From JAFDZV01 sp964455525 (lineage in GTDB: Bacteria > Bacteroidota > Ignavibacteria > OLB7): 64,000 nucleotides of DNA. Location: the NCBI GenBank assembly GCA_964455525.1, contig CAYVWR010000002.1, positions 62,001-126,000 of the forward strand, written 5' to 3'. Positions 17,258-27,279 of the stretch are shown here, one piece after another. The position numbers and the translations under genes are program-made. How positions within the stretch are numbered: the stretch's first letter is position 1; each line of letters begins with the position of its first letter. The notes below the pieces were generated by a model that saw only the letters and a program-made list of their open reading frames with translations, was not told the origin of the DNA and ran no database searches.

Positions 17258-18439
17258 ATGGCGCGAGAAGTTTTTATCATTGCGGCGTCCAGGACGCCGA
17301 TCGGCGCGTTTGGGGGCGCACTTGCACCATTGCCCGCAACCGCTCTCGGTGCGGCGGTTATCCGAAGCGTGATCGAGCGTGCGGGGATAGAGCCTGGGGA
17401 CGTTGAGGAGGTGCTGATGGGAAATGTTCTGAGCGCCGGTCAGGGACAGGCTCCTGCCCGGCAGGCGGCCCTTGCTGCCGGGCTTTCCCACGGTACTATC
17501 TGTACAACCGTGAGCAAGGTGTGCGCTTCCGGGCTGAAGGCGATAACCCTTGGTGCCGGGGTGATAGCCCTTGGCAATGCGGACGTGGTGGTGGCCGGAG
17601 GAATGGAGAGCATGTCGAACGTGCCGCATTATATAGATGTGGCACGGTTCGGGATCAGGGCGGGGCATGGGCAGCTTACCGATGGCATGCTGAAGGATGG
17701 CCTCTGGGACCCCTATCACGATTACCATATGGGGAGCGCAGCCGAGGTCTGTGCCCGTGTTTATGGTATCACTCGCCAGGAGCAGGATAGCTACGCCGCC
17801 GAATCCTATCGTCGTGCGATTCAGGCAGGAGCCTCCGGCCGGTTCGACCAGGAACGTGTGCCGGTGATGGTGCCGGGGCCAAAAGGCTCGCGAAGCATGG
17901 TGGCAAAGGATGAGCAGCCCGATCGGGTCAACTTCGACAAAATGCCGGGGCTGAAGCCTGCCTTCGAGGAGGGGGGAACCGTGACTGCTGCAAACGCATC
18001 GTCGGTGAACGATGGTGCCGCCGCGGTCGTTCTTGTCAGCGGCGACTATCTTCGTGCGCACGGGCTGCGGCCGCTTGCTCGCCTTGCCGCATATGCCGAT
18101 GCGGCACAGGCGCCGGAGTGGTTCACAACCTCTCCTTCGATCGCGATCCCAAAGGCGCTTGCAAGGGCTGGAATGGCGGTCTCCGATCTTGAGTATATCG
18201 AGATCAACGAGGCATACGCAGTGGTTGCCATTGCCAATAACAGATTGCTGGACCTCGACCCGGAACGGGTGAACATCAACGGCGGCGCGGTAGCGCTTGG
18301 GCATCCGATCGGTTGCTCAGGAGCACGGATCGTTGTCACGCTCCTCTCGGTTCTACAGCAGCGTGATGCCACGCTCGGCGCGGCTGCGGTCTGCAACGGA
18401 GGTGGCGGCGCCACGGCGCTTGTCATCGAACGACTCTGA
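17258..18439 (+). CDS. Acetyl-CoA acetyltransferase (thiolase)
   Basis: Joins two acetyl-CoA to acetoacetyl-CoA, or cleaves beta-ketoacyl-CoA in the reverse sense. I choose the ATG at 17258 because GAAGGG at 17243-17248 is nine bases upstream and thiolases usually begin 'MREVVIVSA'; 17249 is possible. The nucleophile Cys is in SKVCASGLKA (near 88), the His in NGGAVALGHPIGCSGAR and the second Cys in VCNGGGGATAL. The protein has about 393 residues, normal for the family. It is followed after 24 bases by fabF and preceded by a TetR operator, pointing to a regulated fatty-acid or acyl-CoA pathway. Confidence 0.92.
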   Translation: MAREVFIIAASRTPIGAFGGALAPLPATALGAAVIRSVIERAGIEPGDVEEVLMGNVLSAGQGQAPARQAALAAGLSHGTICTTVSKVCASGLKAITLGAGVIALGNADVVVAGGMESMSNVPHYIDVARFGIRAGHGQLTDGMLKDGLWDPYHDYHMGSAAEVCARVYGITRQEQDSYAAESYRRAIQAGASGRFDQERVPVMVPGPKGSRSMVAKDEQPDRVNFDKMPGLKPAFEEGGTVTAANASSVNDGAAAVVLVSGDYLRAHGLRPLARLAAYADAAQAPEWFTTSPSIAIPKALARAGMAVSDLEYIEINEAYAVVAIANNRLLDLDPERVNINGGAVALGHPIGCSGARIVVTLLSVLQQRDATLGAAAVCNGGGGATALVIERL

Positions 18440-18463
18440 ACATACAATCTGAATACCTATCGT

Positions 18464-19723
18464 ATGAGAGAACTATCAAGGCGCGTTGTCGTAACCGGCA
18501 TAGGAGAGCTTACACCGCTTGGCCTGAGCGCGGACGCTACGTGGGGGGCGATGCTCCAGGGGAGGAGCGGTGCTGCTCCGATCACCTATTTCGATACAAC
18601 GGAGCATGCCACCAAGTTCGCATGCGAGCTCAAGGAGTTCGATGCGTTGCAGTTCCTGGATCGCAAGTCGTTGAATCGCATGGATCGCTACTGCCAGTAC
18701 GCGGTGATCGCGGCCGAACAGGCGCTCAAGCAGAGCGGCCTCGATCTCAATATCGTCGATACCACCCGCTTCGGTGTGGTCTTCGGTTCGGGCATCGGTG
18801 GCTTTATCACCTACGATGAGCAGTTCCGCAACTATCTGGAGGGAGGCCCGCGCAGGGTAAGCCCGTTTTTTATACCGATGATGATCCCCGATATGGGGGC
18901 CGGCATGATCTCGATGCGCAATGGGCTGCGCGGTCCGAACTATGCTACGGTCTCCGCCTGCTCTACATCCATGCATGCTCTTATCGATGCCTGCATGATT
19001 ATTCGTAATGGCCTTGCCGATTATATGATCTGCGGTGGCGCCGAGGCTTCGGTGACGCCGATGGCGATTGCCGGATTTAATGCCTCCAAGGCGCTCTCCA
19101 CCCGAAACGATGATCCAGCCACCGCTTCGCGTCCGTATGATGTCGATCGGGATGGTTTTGTGCTCGGCGAGGGGGCTGGCGCCCTGGTGCTGGAGAGGCT
19201 GGATACGGCGCTGGAGCGCGGAGCGGTCATCCATGCCGAGGTCTGCGGCATCGGCATGTCTGCCGATGCATATCATATGACGGCACCGCACCCGGATGGA
19301 ACCGGTGCGGTGCTCTCGATGAACATGGCGCTTGGTGATGCCGGGATCAGGCCGGATCAGGTCGATTATATCAACGCGCATGGAACATCCACGCCGCTCG
19401 GCGATGTGGCCGAGATCAAGGCGATGAAGATGGTGTTCGGCGAGCAGGCCGCACAGCTCAATATCAGCTCCACCAAGTCGATGACCGGGCATCTGCTTGG
19501 CGCTGCCGGAGCGGTGGAGTCGATCGCCTGCATTATGGCGCTGCGTCAGCAGACGGTGCCGCCGACGATCAACGTGTTTAATCAGGACCCGGCCGTCGAT
19601 CTGAACGTGACCCCGAACACGCCACAGGAGCGCTCGATAGAGTATGCCGTGAACAACGGCTTTGGTTTCGGTGGCCATAATGCCACGATCGTCTTCCGCC
19701 GGTTCGATCCAGCCAATGTCTGA
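18464..19723 (+). CDS. fabF: Beta-ketoacyl-ACP synthase II
   Basis: Condenses malonyl-ACP with acyl-ACP in fatty-acid chain elongation. The 419-residue protein has the Cys-His-His triad: VSACSTSMHA (Cys near 166), NAHGTSTPLGD (His near 306) and KSMTGHLLGAAG (His near 343), and ends in the family motif NNGFGFGGHNATIVFRR. It lies 24 bases after the thiolase gene and probably shares its message and TetR control. A second fabF elsewhere in the genome cannot be excluded, so this may be a specialised copy. Confidence 0.94.
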   Translation: MRELSRRVVVTGIGELTPLGLSADATWGAMLQGRSGAAPITYFDTTEHATKFACELKEFDALQFLDRKSLNRMDRYCQYAVIAAEQALKQSGLDLNIVDTTRFGVVFGSGIGGFITYDEQFRNYLEGGPRRVSPFFIPMMIPDMGAGMISMRNGLRGPNYATVSACSTSMHALIDACMIIRNGLADYMICGGAEASVTPMAIAGFNASKALSTRNDDPATASRPYDVDRDGFVLGEGAGALVLERLDTALERGAVIHAEVCGIGMSADAYHMTAPHPDGTGAVLSMNMALGDAGIRPDQVDYINAHGTSTPLGDVAEIKAMKMVFGEQAAQLNISSTKSMTGHLLGAAGAVESIACIMALRQQTVPPTINVFNQDPAVDLNVTPNTPQERSIEYAVNNGFGFGGHNATIVFRRFDPANV

Positions 19724-19730
19724 TAAACAG

Positions 19731-19777
19731 ACGTGGGTGGGAGTGCCTCTGGTGAATTGAGACACTTCCACCCACGT
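19731..19777 (+). terminator. Stem-loop after fabF
   Basis: 15-bp stem ACGTGGGTGGGAGTG / CACTTCCACCCACGT (one G-T pair) around a 17-base loop, starting 8 bases after the fabF stop. No T-run follows, but place and strength suggest transcript end or 3' protection. Confidence 0.6.
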
Positions 19778-20313
19778 TGGCGAGCGCGATAGACCACACA
19801 CGCCATTCCTGGATACAAAGGTTAGGAGGCCGGACAGGAACTGATCCTCTGGATTCTCCGGTTTCCAGAGGGGTTCCATATCCGACCTCTCAGCATCATC
19901 TACTGCAATCCCTGCTCCTGCAACAGAGCCGGGGTTGCCCACAACGTTCACGATCCATTGCAGCCGATCGCGAACCTGAGCCATTCCGCTGGAGGCGTCT
20001 GCCATGCCCGGTTATCGTTGCTTTCATATGCATCCTTGCTACAACGTCTCTTCATCGACCGTAACCTGGCATATCCAATCGGCGTTCACCTCTGAAGAAC
20101 GCAGCAGATGAAGGAAGTTCTCACCGGAAATCTTCCTGATGCAGAGTTTTTTCATGGCAAGGAGTGGGAGAGCCGGGATGGCACATCAGGGCGATCCAGC
20201 GGCCGATCTGGTCGCTGCGCTAGATGTTACGATTCATTGTGCGCACGCTATCGGTTCAGGGCGTACCCGTATCTTGCGATTTTGTGTGAAACCATTTGAA
20301 AACCAGATAGATT
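19778..20313. other. Intergenic region before ychF
   Basis: About 540 bases with no gene I can support. Open frames on both strands are short or are run-ons from the antisense of fabF. The ychF promoter should be in the last 100 bases. Confidence 0.4.
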
Positions 20314-21408
20314 ATGGGCTTTGCTTGTGGAATCGTCGGTCTGCCGAATGTCGGTAAGTCGACTCTGTTCAATGCTATCACCTCCGCCGGTATCCCGGCC
20401 GAGAACTATCCGTTCTGTACCATCGAGCCGAACACCGGCGTGGTTGGCGTGCCGGATGAGCGCCTTGCCTTTCTTTCCGGGATCTACAAAACCCGCAAGG
20501 AGATCCCGACCACGATCGAGTTCGTCGATATCGCCGGGCTGGTCCGGGGCGCCTCCAAAGGCGAGGGGCTTGGCAATCAGTTCCTTGGCCATATCCGCAC
20601 CGTCGATGCCATAGCTCATGTCGTCCGCTGCTTCCAGGATGAAAATGTGGTGCATGTCGATGGCGATATCGATCCCCTTCGCGATATCGAGACCATTGAA
20701 ACCGAACTGATCCTCCGTGATGTCGATTCGGTCGAGAAAAAACTTGATGCTGCCGCCCGCCGTGGCAAGACCGGCGACAAGGATGCGCGCGAGGAGCAGG
20801 CGGTGGCCGAGCGGCTGCGCGATTTTCTTCTGAAGGGCAACCTTGCCATCAACTTCAAGCGCGATGAGGCCGAGGCGCGCATCGTCCGGGAATATCATCT
20901 GCTGACCGATAAAAAGGTGATGTATATCGCCAATACCGATGAGCAGGGGTTGCTTCAGGGGAGCGAGCATATCGATCGCGTGCGGGAGTTTGCGGGCGAA
21001 CGAGGGTTCGAGGTGGTGCCGGTCTGTGCCAAGATCGAGTCGGAGATCGCCGAGCTTGCCCCGGAAGAGCGCGCCGATTTCCTGGAGTCGCTTGGATTGA
21101 AGGAGCCGGGGCTGAACTCCATTATCCGCTCAGGCTATAATCTGCTTGGCCTTCTGACCTATTTTACGGCTGGTGAGAAGGAATGCCGTGCCTGGACCGT
21201 GCATAACGGCGCCACCGCCCCGGAAGCCGCTGGCGTTATCCATAGCGATTTCGAGAAGGGGTTTATCCGTGCCGAGGTTCAAAGCTACGAGGATCTACAG
21301 CGGCTTGGCTCTGAGCAGGCGGTGAAGGAAGCTGGGCTTTATCGAATCGAAGGGAAGGAGTATGTGGTGAAGGATGGCGATATCATGTATTTCCGGTTCA
21401 ACGTATAG
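20314..21408 (+). CDS. ychF: Ribosome-associated P-loop ATPase YchF (Obg family)
   Basis: A 364-residue Obg-family NTPase with G1 GLPNVGKSTLFN (near 9-20), a switch I stretch NYPFCTIEPNTGVV, G3 DIAGLVRGASKGEGLGNQFL and G4 YIANTDE, where the Glu replaces the usual Asp and favours ATP over GTP. It ends in a TGS domain (CRAWTVHNGATAPEAAGVIH ... EYVVKDGDIMYFRFNV). YchF/OLA1 binds ribosomes and is linked to stress and redox responses. Length and order match the family exactly. It is apparently a single-gene transcript. Confidence 0.97.
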   Translation: MGFACGIVGLPNVGKSTLFNAITSAGIPAENYPFCTIEPNTGVVGVPDERLAFLSGIYKTRKEIPTTIEFVDIAGLVRGASKGEGLGNQFLGHIRTVDAIAHVVRCFQDENVVHVDGDIDPLRDIETIETELILRDVDSVEKKLDAAARRGKTGDKDAREEQAVAERLRDFLLKGNLAINFKRDEAEARIVREYHLLTDKKVMYIANTDEQGLLQGSEHIDRVREFAGERGFEVVPVCAKIESEIAELAPEERADFLESLGLKEPGLNSIIRSGYNLLGLLTYFTAGEKECRAWTVHNGATAPEAAGVIHSDFEKGFIRAEVQSYEDLQRLGSEQAVKEAGLYRIEGKEYVVKDGDIMYFRFNV

Positions 21409-21622
21409 TGCCGATGTGGCATCTGCTGGTGGCAGATGGTGTTGAGATCGTGCCGCGCAAATTCTCTCTCCCTGCCGTCACCCTGCGTGATGCCAGGGAG
21501 CCGGCTCCCCCTGGCATGCAATGCATGGATATGGCGTGGCATGCTCCGATTGCGGTAGTCACCGTTCTGCCAGGAAGGCATGGTGGATGGGACGTCAGGG
21601 GCGGCGCTGATGGCTGCGGCAC

Positions 21623-22234
21623 TTATTTCCGCAGGTGATGCATCGGATACAGCAGCCCTGGGTACATCACCTTCCAGATGTTGTGCTCGCGGAGCAGATG
21701 AACGATGATCGGGTCTTCCTCCCGCATGCTGTCGATCAGGCGGCGCCCATCGATACGGAGCGCAACGCTGTCATGCGAGCCGCCGATGACGGTGATTCTA
21801 CGGTCCTCGATATCCCCAAGCGTCTGGCGGGCTGCCGTCCATATCTCCTCCCGTGTTCCAAGCTGGCCTTTGCCGATGCGGCTCAGGCTGCGTTCGGATA
21901 GCGCGCTCCAGAACATCTCCCGATCTCCCGAGTCGATTGCCGTGATAAAACGCTGCATGCCCTGCACAAGCTCCGTGCGTTTCCATCCCGATGTGCTTTC
22001 GGTTGCTCCCGGACCAGGGCCTGGCACCCCGGATGCGGAGATCGCTCCGGTGGAGTCGGGCATGGTTGCCGTATCAAGGGGTGGCGATTGTGAATCGGCC
22101 GCCGGGATGCCCTTCCCGGAATGCCCGGCATCCGGCTCCGGGACCGGAGTATCGGTACGGCAGGCGTTTTGCGTAAGGGCGATTGCAATTGCAGCGATAC
22201 ATGCTCTCTGAACGATGCGGGCGCGGTTAGTCAT
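21623..22234 (-). CDS. Hypothetical lipoprotein
   Basis: A 203-residue protein. The ATG at 22234 gives a basic start, a hydrophobic stretch and a lipobox-like LTQNAC (Cys near 25). A Pro/Ser/Gly-rich spacer (about 30-90) follows, then a compact alpha/beta domain with MQRFITAIDSGDREMFWSAL, LGTREEIWTAARQTLGDIED and HNIWKVMYPGLL. This shape resembles NTF2/SnoaL-like or DUF4878-type lipoproteins, but I cannot confirm a family. It is divergent from the HAD gene. Confidence 0.6.
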   Translation of the reverse strand: MTNRARIVQRACIAAIAIALTQNACRTDTPVPEPDAGHSGKGIPAADSQSPPLDTATMPDSTGAISASGVPGPGPGATESTSGWKRTELVQGMQRFITAIDSGDREMFWSALSERSLSRIGKGQLGTREEIWTAARQTLGDIEDRRITVIGGSHDSVALRIDGRRLIDSMREEDPIIVHLLREHNIWKVMYPGLLYPMHHLRK

Positions 22235-22354
22235 ATGCCATTCGGTTGTCGGGGATCTACTGGCTGCCGTTGGCGTCTGTTCAGAAGGGAACGATGCCCA
22301 TGCTCCGAGCGTTTTCGTTCGGCAACTTCTGCAAAGATCGTAAATCTGGAATAC

Positions 22355-23059
22355 ATGAAGCTGATTCTCTTCGATATCGACGCAACGCTTGTTCATGTCC
22401 GGCCGGATGTCACCCGTCAGGCCTTGCGTGATGTGGTTCGCCATGGCCTGGGGCATGACAATGAGCCTGGCGAGGTGGAGCTGCATGGTAAGACCGACCG
22501 GCAGATCATGCTGGAGATCTGCCGGTCGCTCGGCTATGATGATGAGGGCACCCACGAGAAGCGCGAGGCGATGGCGGAGCATCTGCTTGAGTTCTGGCGT
22601 GCCCATCTTGATCGCCAGACCGTGGAGGTGCTGCCGGGAGTGCACGATCTCCTTGAGCGTCTCCATCGGCGAGATGATGTGCGGCTTGCGCTGCTGACCG
22701 GCAATCTGGAGACGGGGGCGCGTCTGAAGCTTGCACCGCACGATCTGAATCGATTCTTTCGGTTCGGTTCGTTTGGCTCCGATGCCATCGAGCGCAACGA
22801 TCTTCCCCCGATCGCCATCCAGCGTGGAAACGAGCTTGGCATCGGCCCGTTCAGCTTCCAGGAGACCTTGATCGTTGGCGATTCCCATCGTGATATCCTC
22901 TGTGCCCAGGCCTGGGGAATCCGCTCGCTTGCGGTGGCAACCGGCTCGCTGAGTGCCGATCAGCTCCTGAGCTACGGCCCGGATGCGCTCTGCGAATCGC
23001 TTGTCCAGAGCGAGTATATCGTTGAATTCATCGAGTCGAACAGGGGGGCCGATTCATGA
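22355..23059 (+). CDS. HAD-superfamily phosphatase (phosphoglycolate-phosphatase-like)
   Basis: A 234-residue HAD hydrolase starting at ATG 22355. Motif I is FDIDATLVH (two Asp), motif II LLTGN, a Lys follows in GARLKLAPHD, and motif IV is IVGDSHRDI. The helical cap between motifs I and II includes HGKTDRQIMLEICRSLGYDD, as in Gph/PGP-type enzymes. It dephosphorylates a small phosphometabolite; substrate unknown. Its stop overlaps the start of the NamZ-like gene (ATGA), so the two are coupled. This may hint at a role in wall-sugar phosphate recycling, by context only. Confidence 0.85.
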   Translation: MKLILFDIDATLVHVRPDVTRQALRDVVRHGLGHDNEPGEVELHGKTDRQIMLEICRSLGYDDEGTHEKREAMAEHLLEFWRAHLDRQTVEVLPGVHDLLERLHRRDDVRLALLTGNLETGARLKLAPHDLNRFFRFGSFGSDAIERNDLPPIAIQRGNELGIGPFSFQETLIVGDSHRDILCAQAWGIRSLAVATGSLSADQLLSYGPDALCESLVQSEYIVEFIESNRGADS

Positions 23060-24333
23060 TGGCATACCACATCCGGCATAGGGCGAATCCGTTGGCGCGT
23101 CTGGCCGTACCGTTGGCCCTGCTGCTGCTAGCGCTGGCAGGTGCCCCGGCGCTCCGTGCACAGGTGCTCCCCGGGATCGATGTGCTTGTCCGTGATGGGT
23201 TCAGAGGGCTGGAGGGGAAGCGGGTCGGGCTGGTTCTCAACCAGACGGCGCTTCGCCGCGATGTTCGCCAGAGCACGCTCGATGCGTTTCTGGCAACCGA
23301 TCGCTGCCGTGTTACCGCGCTCTTTGCTCCTGAACATGGCATTGATGCCTCGGCGCTTGCAGGGGAGAGCGTGGGAAACCAGACCGATCGCCGCACAGGT
23401 CTTCCCGTCTACTCGCTCTACGGTGCCACCAAGAAGCCTACGCCCGCCATGCTCCGCGATGTGGACGTTATGGTCTACGATATCCAGGATATCGGCGTGC
23501 GGAGTTATACCTATATCTCCACGCTTATCAAGGTGATGGAAGGATGTGCCGATGCCGGTATCCCGGTGGTTGTGCTCGATCGTCCCAATCCGATTGGCGG
23601 TGATGTGGTCGATGGCCCGGTTCTCGATACGGCCTTCCGTTCGTTTGTTGGCATTGTGCCGGTGCCCTATGTGTATGGGCTTACCGTTGGCGAACTGGCG
23701 ATGATGGCCAACGCGGAGGGCTGGCTTGAAACACGATCCCGCTGCAACCTGCATGTGGTGCGGATGGATGGATGGAGCCGGTCGATGACCTGGCGCGAAA
23801 CGGGCATGCTCTGGATTCCAACGTCGCCGCATGTGCCAACACCGGAGGCCGCATTTGCAAATGCCGCCACAGGTGCCATCGGTGAAATCGGTGTGGCAAG
23901 CATCGGCATCGGGTATACGCTGCCGTTTGAGCTGATCGGGGCAACCTGGATCGACTCGGATACGTTGTCGGTGCGCTTGAACAGTATGGGGGTGCCGGGG
24001 ATATTCTTCCGCCGGATCGCATACAAGCCATTTTATGGCATGTCGAGCGGGTCGATGTGTTATGGCGTCCAGTTGGTACGTACCGCGGAGCGCTCTGCTC
24101 CGTTCACGGCCACGATCGCTATCCTTGCCACGTTGCGTGATGCCTACCCGACGCGCAGAGTGTTGGAAGGGGTTGCCGAGGACCGCTGGAAGATGTTCGA
24201 CAAGGTCTGCGGCGGCGATGCCATTCGCCGTGCACTTCTTCGCGGCGATGATGCCGAGAGCATTATCGCAAGCTGGCAGCCCGGCCTGCGAGATTATATC
24301 GCACGCCGCGAAGACTATCTCCTGTATGAATGA
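23056..24333 (+). CDS. NamZ-like exo-beta-N-acetylmuramidase (DUF1343)
   Basis: A 425-residue exported protein: signal peptide to about 35 (LALLLLALAGAPALRAQ), then the DUF1343/GH171 fold. Visible conserved stretches are GKRVGLVLNQTAL, LFAPEHGI, LPVYSLYGATKKPT, DIQDIGVRSYTYI, VVLDRPNPIGG and TGAIGEIGVASIGIGYTLPF. The characterised member, NamZ of Bacillus subtilis, releases N-acetylmuramic acid from the non-reducing end of peptidoglycan fragments. Here it should act in the periplasm in wall turnover. Coupled to the HAD gene by a four-base overlap. Confidence 0.88.
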   Translation: MMAYHIRHRANPLARLAVPLALLLLALAGAPALRAQVLPGIDVLVRDGFRGLEGKRVGLVLNQTALRRDVRQSTLDAFLATDRCRVTALFAPEHGIDASALAGESVGNQTDRRTGLPVYSLYGATKKPTPAMLRDVDVMVYDIQDIGVRSYTYISTLIKVMEGCADAGIPVVVLDRPNPIGGDVVDGPVLDTAFRSFVGIVPVPYVYGLTVGELAMMANAEGWLETRSRCNLHVVRMDGWSRSMTWRETGMLWIPTSPHVPTPEAAFANAATGAIGEIGVASIGIGYTLPFELIGATWIDSDTLSVRLNSMGVPGIFFRRIAYKPFYGMSSGSMCYGVQLVRTAERSAPFTATIAILATLRDAYPTRRVLEGVAEDRWKMFDKVCGGDAIRRALLRGDDAESIIASWQPGLRDYIARREDYLLYE

Positions 24334-24949
24334 TCCGCCGTTGTGTATGCCGTGGCCCCCTCGGCTACCCGATGCCGGTCATATCCTCACCCCGCCGATT
24401 CCCGATGTTCAGGGCCGGAGCTGATCGGCCTGATCCCACACATCTTCCCATCGGCTTGCCAATCACCTCCTCCACCATAATCTTCGGAATTCTTCAGGAA
24501 AATCGGCAACGATAATTGCCCTGATTATCATAGGGGGGTACACAAAGATGTACTTACAGGGTTATAATCGCTGCCCTATATTTATCACGTATTTCATACG
24601 CAGCCATTGCTGCCGGTCCATTATATATATCGTGCTGCGGTTTGTGCCGTCACGGAATATTGGCAGTAGATTATCCGCCATGCGACCATGATGCCGGCGT
24701 ATGCCGTCGATGTGCGTATTCATAAGGACTTTCGGAGACATTAGAGACACCCCAGCCACTCACCGTGCTTATCCATAAATAAGCCCGTTAGAAATTATCC
24801 GAAGCGGATACCGTGTTCCATATCCATCTATCACCCTGCCGTTTCCGGTAGATGCTGCACCGATGATGCATTGCCTCGGCCTGCAACAGCATATGGTCGT
24901 ATATGGATTGAGACCACATGCTTACCCATCTTTAAACAGAAGGATTGTC
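24334..24949. other. Leader region of first propeller gene
   Basis: A 616-base A+T-richer region with no open frame of note. It contains the first copy of the GTACA-N6-TGTAC element (24538-24557) about 390 bases before the gene, with TATAAT 6 bases beyond it (24563-24568), which might be a -10 box. The rest is featureless to my reading. Confidence 0.45.
24538..24557 (+). repeat. GTACA element, copy 1
   Basis: GTACACAAAGATGTACTTAC, with an inverted repeat GTACA / TGTAC around CAAAGA and a preceding G-run. It is identical in copies 1-4, each upstream of one propeller paralogue. In this copy the upstream TACCC half seen in copies 2-4 is missing. Confidence 0.8.
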
Positions 24950-26836
24950 ATGCACGCAGGATTAATAAAGCGTATTGCCAAAGGCATGCTCTCTATGGTC
25001 GGTGCGGGATCTATTCTCGCCAGTTTTTGTGTAAATCAGGCGCTTGCGCAGCGTTTTGAGTATAGCTACGGCGGAGATGGCTGTTTCGACGCCGGGCGCG
25101 GCGGCGTTCAACAGGTCTCTGCCGGGGGGTATATCGCCGTTGGCGAGACGTTCAGCGAAAAAGAAGGAGGCTGTGGAGACGCAAACATCTACGTGGTGCG
25201 CACCCATCCCGATGGCTCGCTTGCTTGGTCGCAGGCGTACGATCTTGGTGGCAATGATTACGGGACAAGTATTCGGGAGGTATCCTGTAGTCCCAATGGG
25301 ATAGGGGGATTTATCATTACCGGTTATACCGATAATGGGTCGTTATGTGGTGCGGCCAGAGAATTGCTGCTGCTGCGTATCGATATGTGCGGCACTATCC
25401 TCTGGTCCAATACCTACGGAACCCCCAATGGCGACGAACAGGGATGGGATGTGGTCGAGGCGTGTACCAATGGCAATCCGAACTACAACACCAGGCGTGG
25501 GGATTTTATCGCGGCTGGTTTCACCACAGCGACACGATCAGGCGTTGGCCGCGATGGTTACCTGATCCGGGTAAATGGGTTGAACGGCGCGTTGATCTGG
25601 GATGCGACCTATGATGGGCCGAATAACCAGGACGATTATTTCTATGGGCTCGATGAAATGCGCTTCAATAATCCGGGGCCAACAGGCGATATCGTGGCTG
25701 CTGGTGGCACCTCAAGCTATACCGGCGATTACGATGCCTGGCTGGTGCGTGTCAGCGGCGATGACGGCACATTCAGCGGTGGCTCACAGGGTAGCGCAGC
25801 CTATGATGGCGGCAGGGCCGAGGAGCTTCGCTCTGTCAAGGAGTTGAGGTTCGGCAGTGCCGCAGGCGATATCGTTGCCGTGGGAAGAACAACAAGCCTG
25901 GCAGGACGATTTGATGTGTATGCGCTTCAGACAACGCCGGTTCCCTGTACGCTGCGTGCCGATGTCGTCTTCGGCGATCTTGGCGGTGGAGCGGACGAGG
26001 GATACTGGATTCGCGAAACCCCAGGAGGCGAGCTGATCGTTACGGGGTATATGACTCCCCCCGCCGGCCAGGGATTTGGCAATGAGGATGCGTTCCTCTG
26101 TCTGCTCAGGCCGAACATTCTCAACATAATCGGTAATGTCATGTTATATGGCGGCAGCGGCACCGACTGGGGCTGGTCGGTATCGCCCGTGCTGAGCGGC
26201 TTTAATCCGCAGTGCATCACCGATGGCTTTATCGTTGCCGGATTCACCAATAGTCGTACCAAGGTGGCGAATCCGGCCGATCCCATGCAGATGTACCTTA
26301 TCAAGACGGATGTAAATCTTGATGATCGTTGCGGAAACAGAGCCTATGTGGTTGCCGAGAAACACCCCAGATATCAGGAAAACTGCAAGCTGCCAACAAT
26401 CAACAGACTCAGGACCTGGTGCGAGGGGAGAACATGGGGTAGCTGCCGGTACTGGCACTATCAGATCTGCCTGGACCGTGAACTTCCTGATTTCTGCCGG
26501 ATCGAACGGTGCCAAGATTGCATACCGGATGGCTCCAAGCATACTCTGAGCGGTCCGGCCGAGGCCGGGAGCAGCCTACTCTTGCTGAACTCGTATCCCA
26601 ATCCCGTAAAGGCTGGCGGCACGGTTACGCTGGAGTACATGCTGAAGGCCGATGCCCAGGTTCGTGTGACGGTGAACGACCTTCGCGGTCGGACGATCTA
26701 CACGCAGGAGCGTACTGCTACGTTGGGCAGCAGCTCGCTTGGCATAAGCACCGATGGCTGGGCCAGCGGCACCTATATGGTGATAATGACGGCCGATGGC
26801 CGTTCAACAAGTACCCGGGTGGTGGTGACCGAATAA
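24950..26836 (+). CDS. Secreted beta-propeller-like T9SS cargo, paralogue 1 (type A)
   Basis: A 628-residue protein starting at ATG 24950, with a signal peptide cleaved near ALA-Q (about 33). The mature part repeats units such as GGYIAVGETFSEKEGGCGDA followed by YVVRTHPDGSLAWSQAYDLG, i.e. 'outer strand, D-Y/W-V-R, DG-L-W' blades of a beta-propeller (about 6-8 blades over 40-450). A Cys-rich segment follows (about 470-535, with CRYWHYQICLDRELPDFCRI), then a T9SS tail starting LLLNSYPNPVKAGGTVTLEY and ending STRVVVTE. Extracellular; ligand unknown. It is closest in sequence to paralogue 3. Confidence 0.8.
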   Translation: MHAGLIKRIAKGMLSMVGAGSILASFCVNQALAQRFEYSYGGDGCFDAGRGGVQQVSAGGYIAVGETFSEKEGGCGDANIYVVRTHPDGSLAWSQAYDLGGNDYGTSIREVSCSPNGIGGFIITGYTDNGSLCGAARELLLLRIDMCGTILWSNTYGTPNGDEQGWDVVEACTNGNPNYNTRRGDFIAAGFTTATRSGVGRDGYLIRVNGLNGALIWDATYDGPNNQDDYFYGLDEMRFNNPGPTGDIVAAGGTSSYTGDYDAWLVRVSGDDGTFSGGSQGSAAYDGGRAEELRSVKELRFGSAAGDIVAVGRTTSLAGRFDVYALQTTPVPCTLRADVVFGDLGGGADEGYWIRETPGGELIVTGYMTPPAGQGFGNEDAFLCLLRPNILNIIGNVMLYGGSGTDWGWSVSPVLSGFNPQCITDGFIVAGFTNSRTKVANPADPMQMYLIKTDVNLDDRCGNRAYVVAEKHPRYQENCKLPTINRLRTWCEGRTWGSCRYWHYQICLDRELPDFCRIERCQDCIPDGSKHTLSGPAEAGSSLLLLNSYPNPVKAGGTVTLEYMLKADAQVRVTVNDLRGRTIYTQERTATLGSSSLGISTDGWASGTYMVIMTADGRSTSTRVVVTE

Positions 26837-26900
26837 TACATATCGCTCAGTGCTGCTTTGGGTAGGACAGCAGGATGGATTATCCTTCTGTCGAGGGCAT

Positions 26901-26939
26901 GAACAGGCCGTCTCCGTTGTAATGCGGAGGCGGCTGTTC
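26901..26939 (+). terminator. Stem-loop after propeller gene 1
   Basis: GAACAGGCCGTCTCCG pairs with CGGAGGCGGCTGTTC with one bulge and one mismatch; ATTATAAG follows. It lies 65 bases after the stop. The remaining bases to gene 2 (26940-27782) hold GTACA element copy 2 and no supported gene. Confidence 0.5.
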
Positions 26940-27259
26940 ATTATAAGGGATACCGTGGAGGCGGCCCGCTCGATGCTGTTGTGCTGTTTTGTCCCGCTCT
27001 GCTTTCTGGGAGGACCTGGCCGTTACTACGAATGGTGGTACGTGTATGATATGCGTCCGATCCCTGCCCGATCGCCCGGTTATGCAACCGATATGCTCCG
27101 CACGTGTGGCAGCGGTATGCCCGCCGGGTGCCGGGATCAATCGGATAGAGCGATCGTCTGCGATGAATCAGGCGCTTTTGTTCATCCGTTGCCATCATGA
27201 TTGCCAGGCAGTTGAACGGTTTGTGCTGCGTATCTGTTGCCGGAGGTACCCTAATGGGG

Positions 27260-27279
27260 GTACACAAAGATGTACTTAC
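27260..27279 (+). repeat. GTACA element, copy 2
   Basis: Same 20 bases as copy 1. Here it is preceded by TACCCTAATGGGGGTA, so a second inverted repeat (TACCC / GGGTA) abuts the first. About 500 bases before propeller gene 2. Confidence 0.8.
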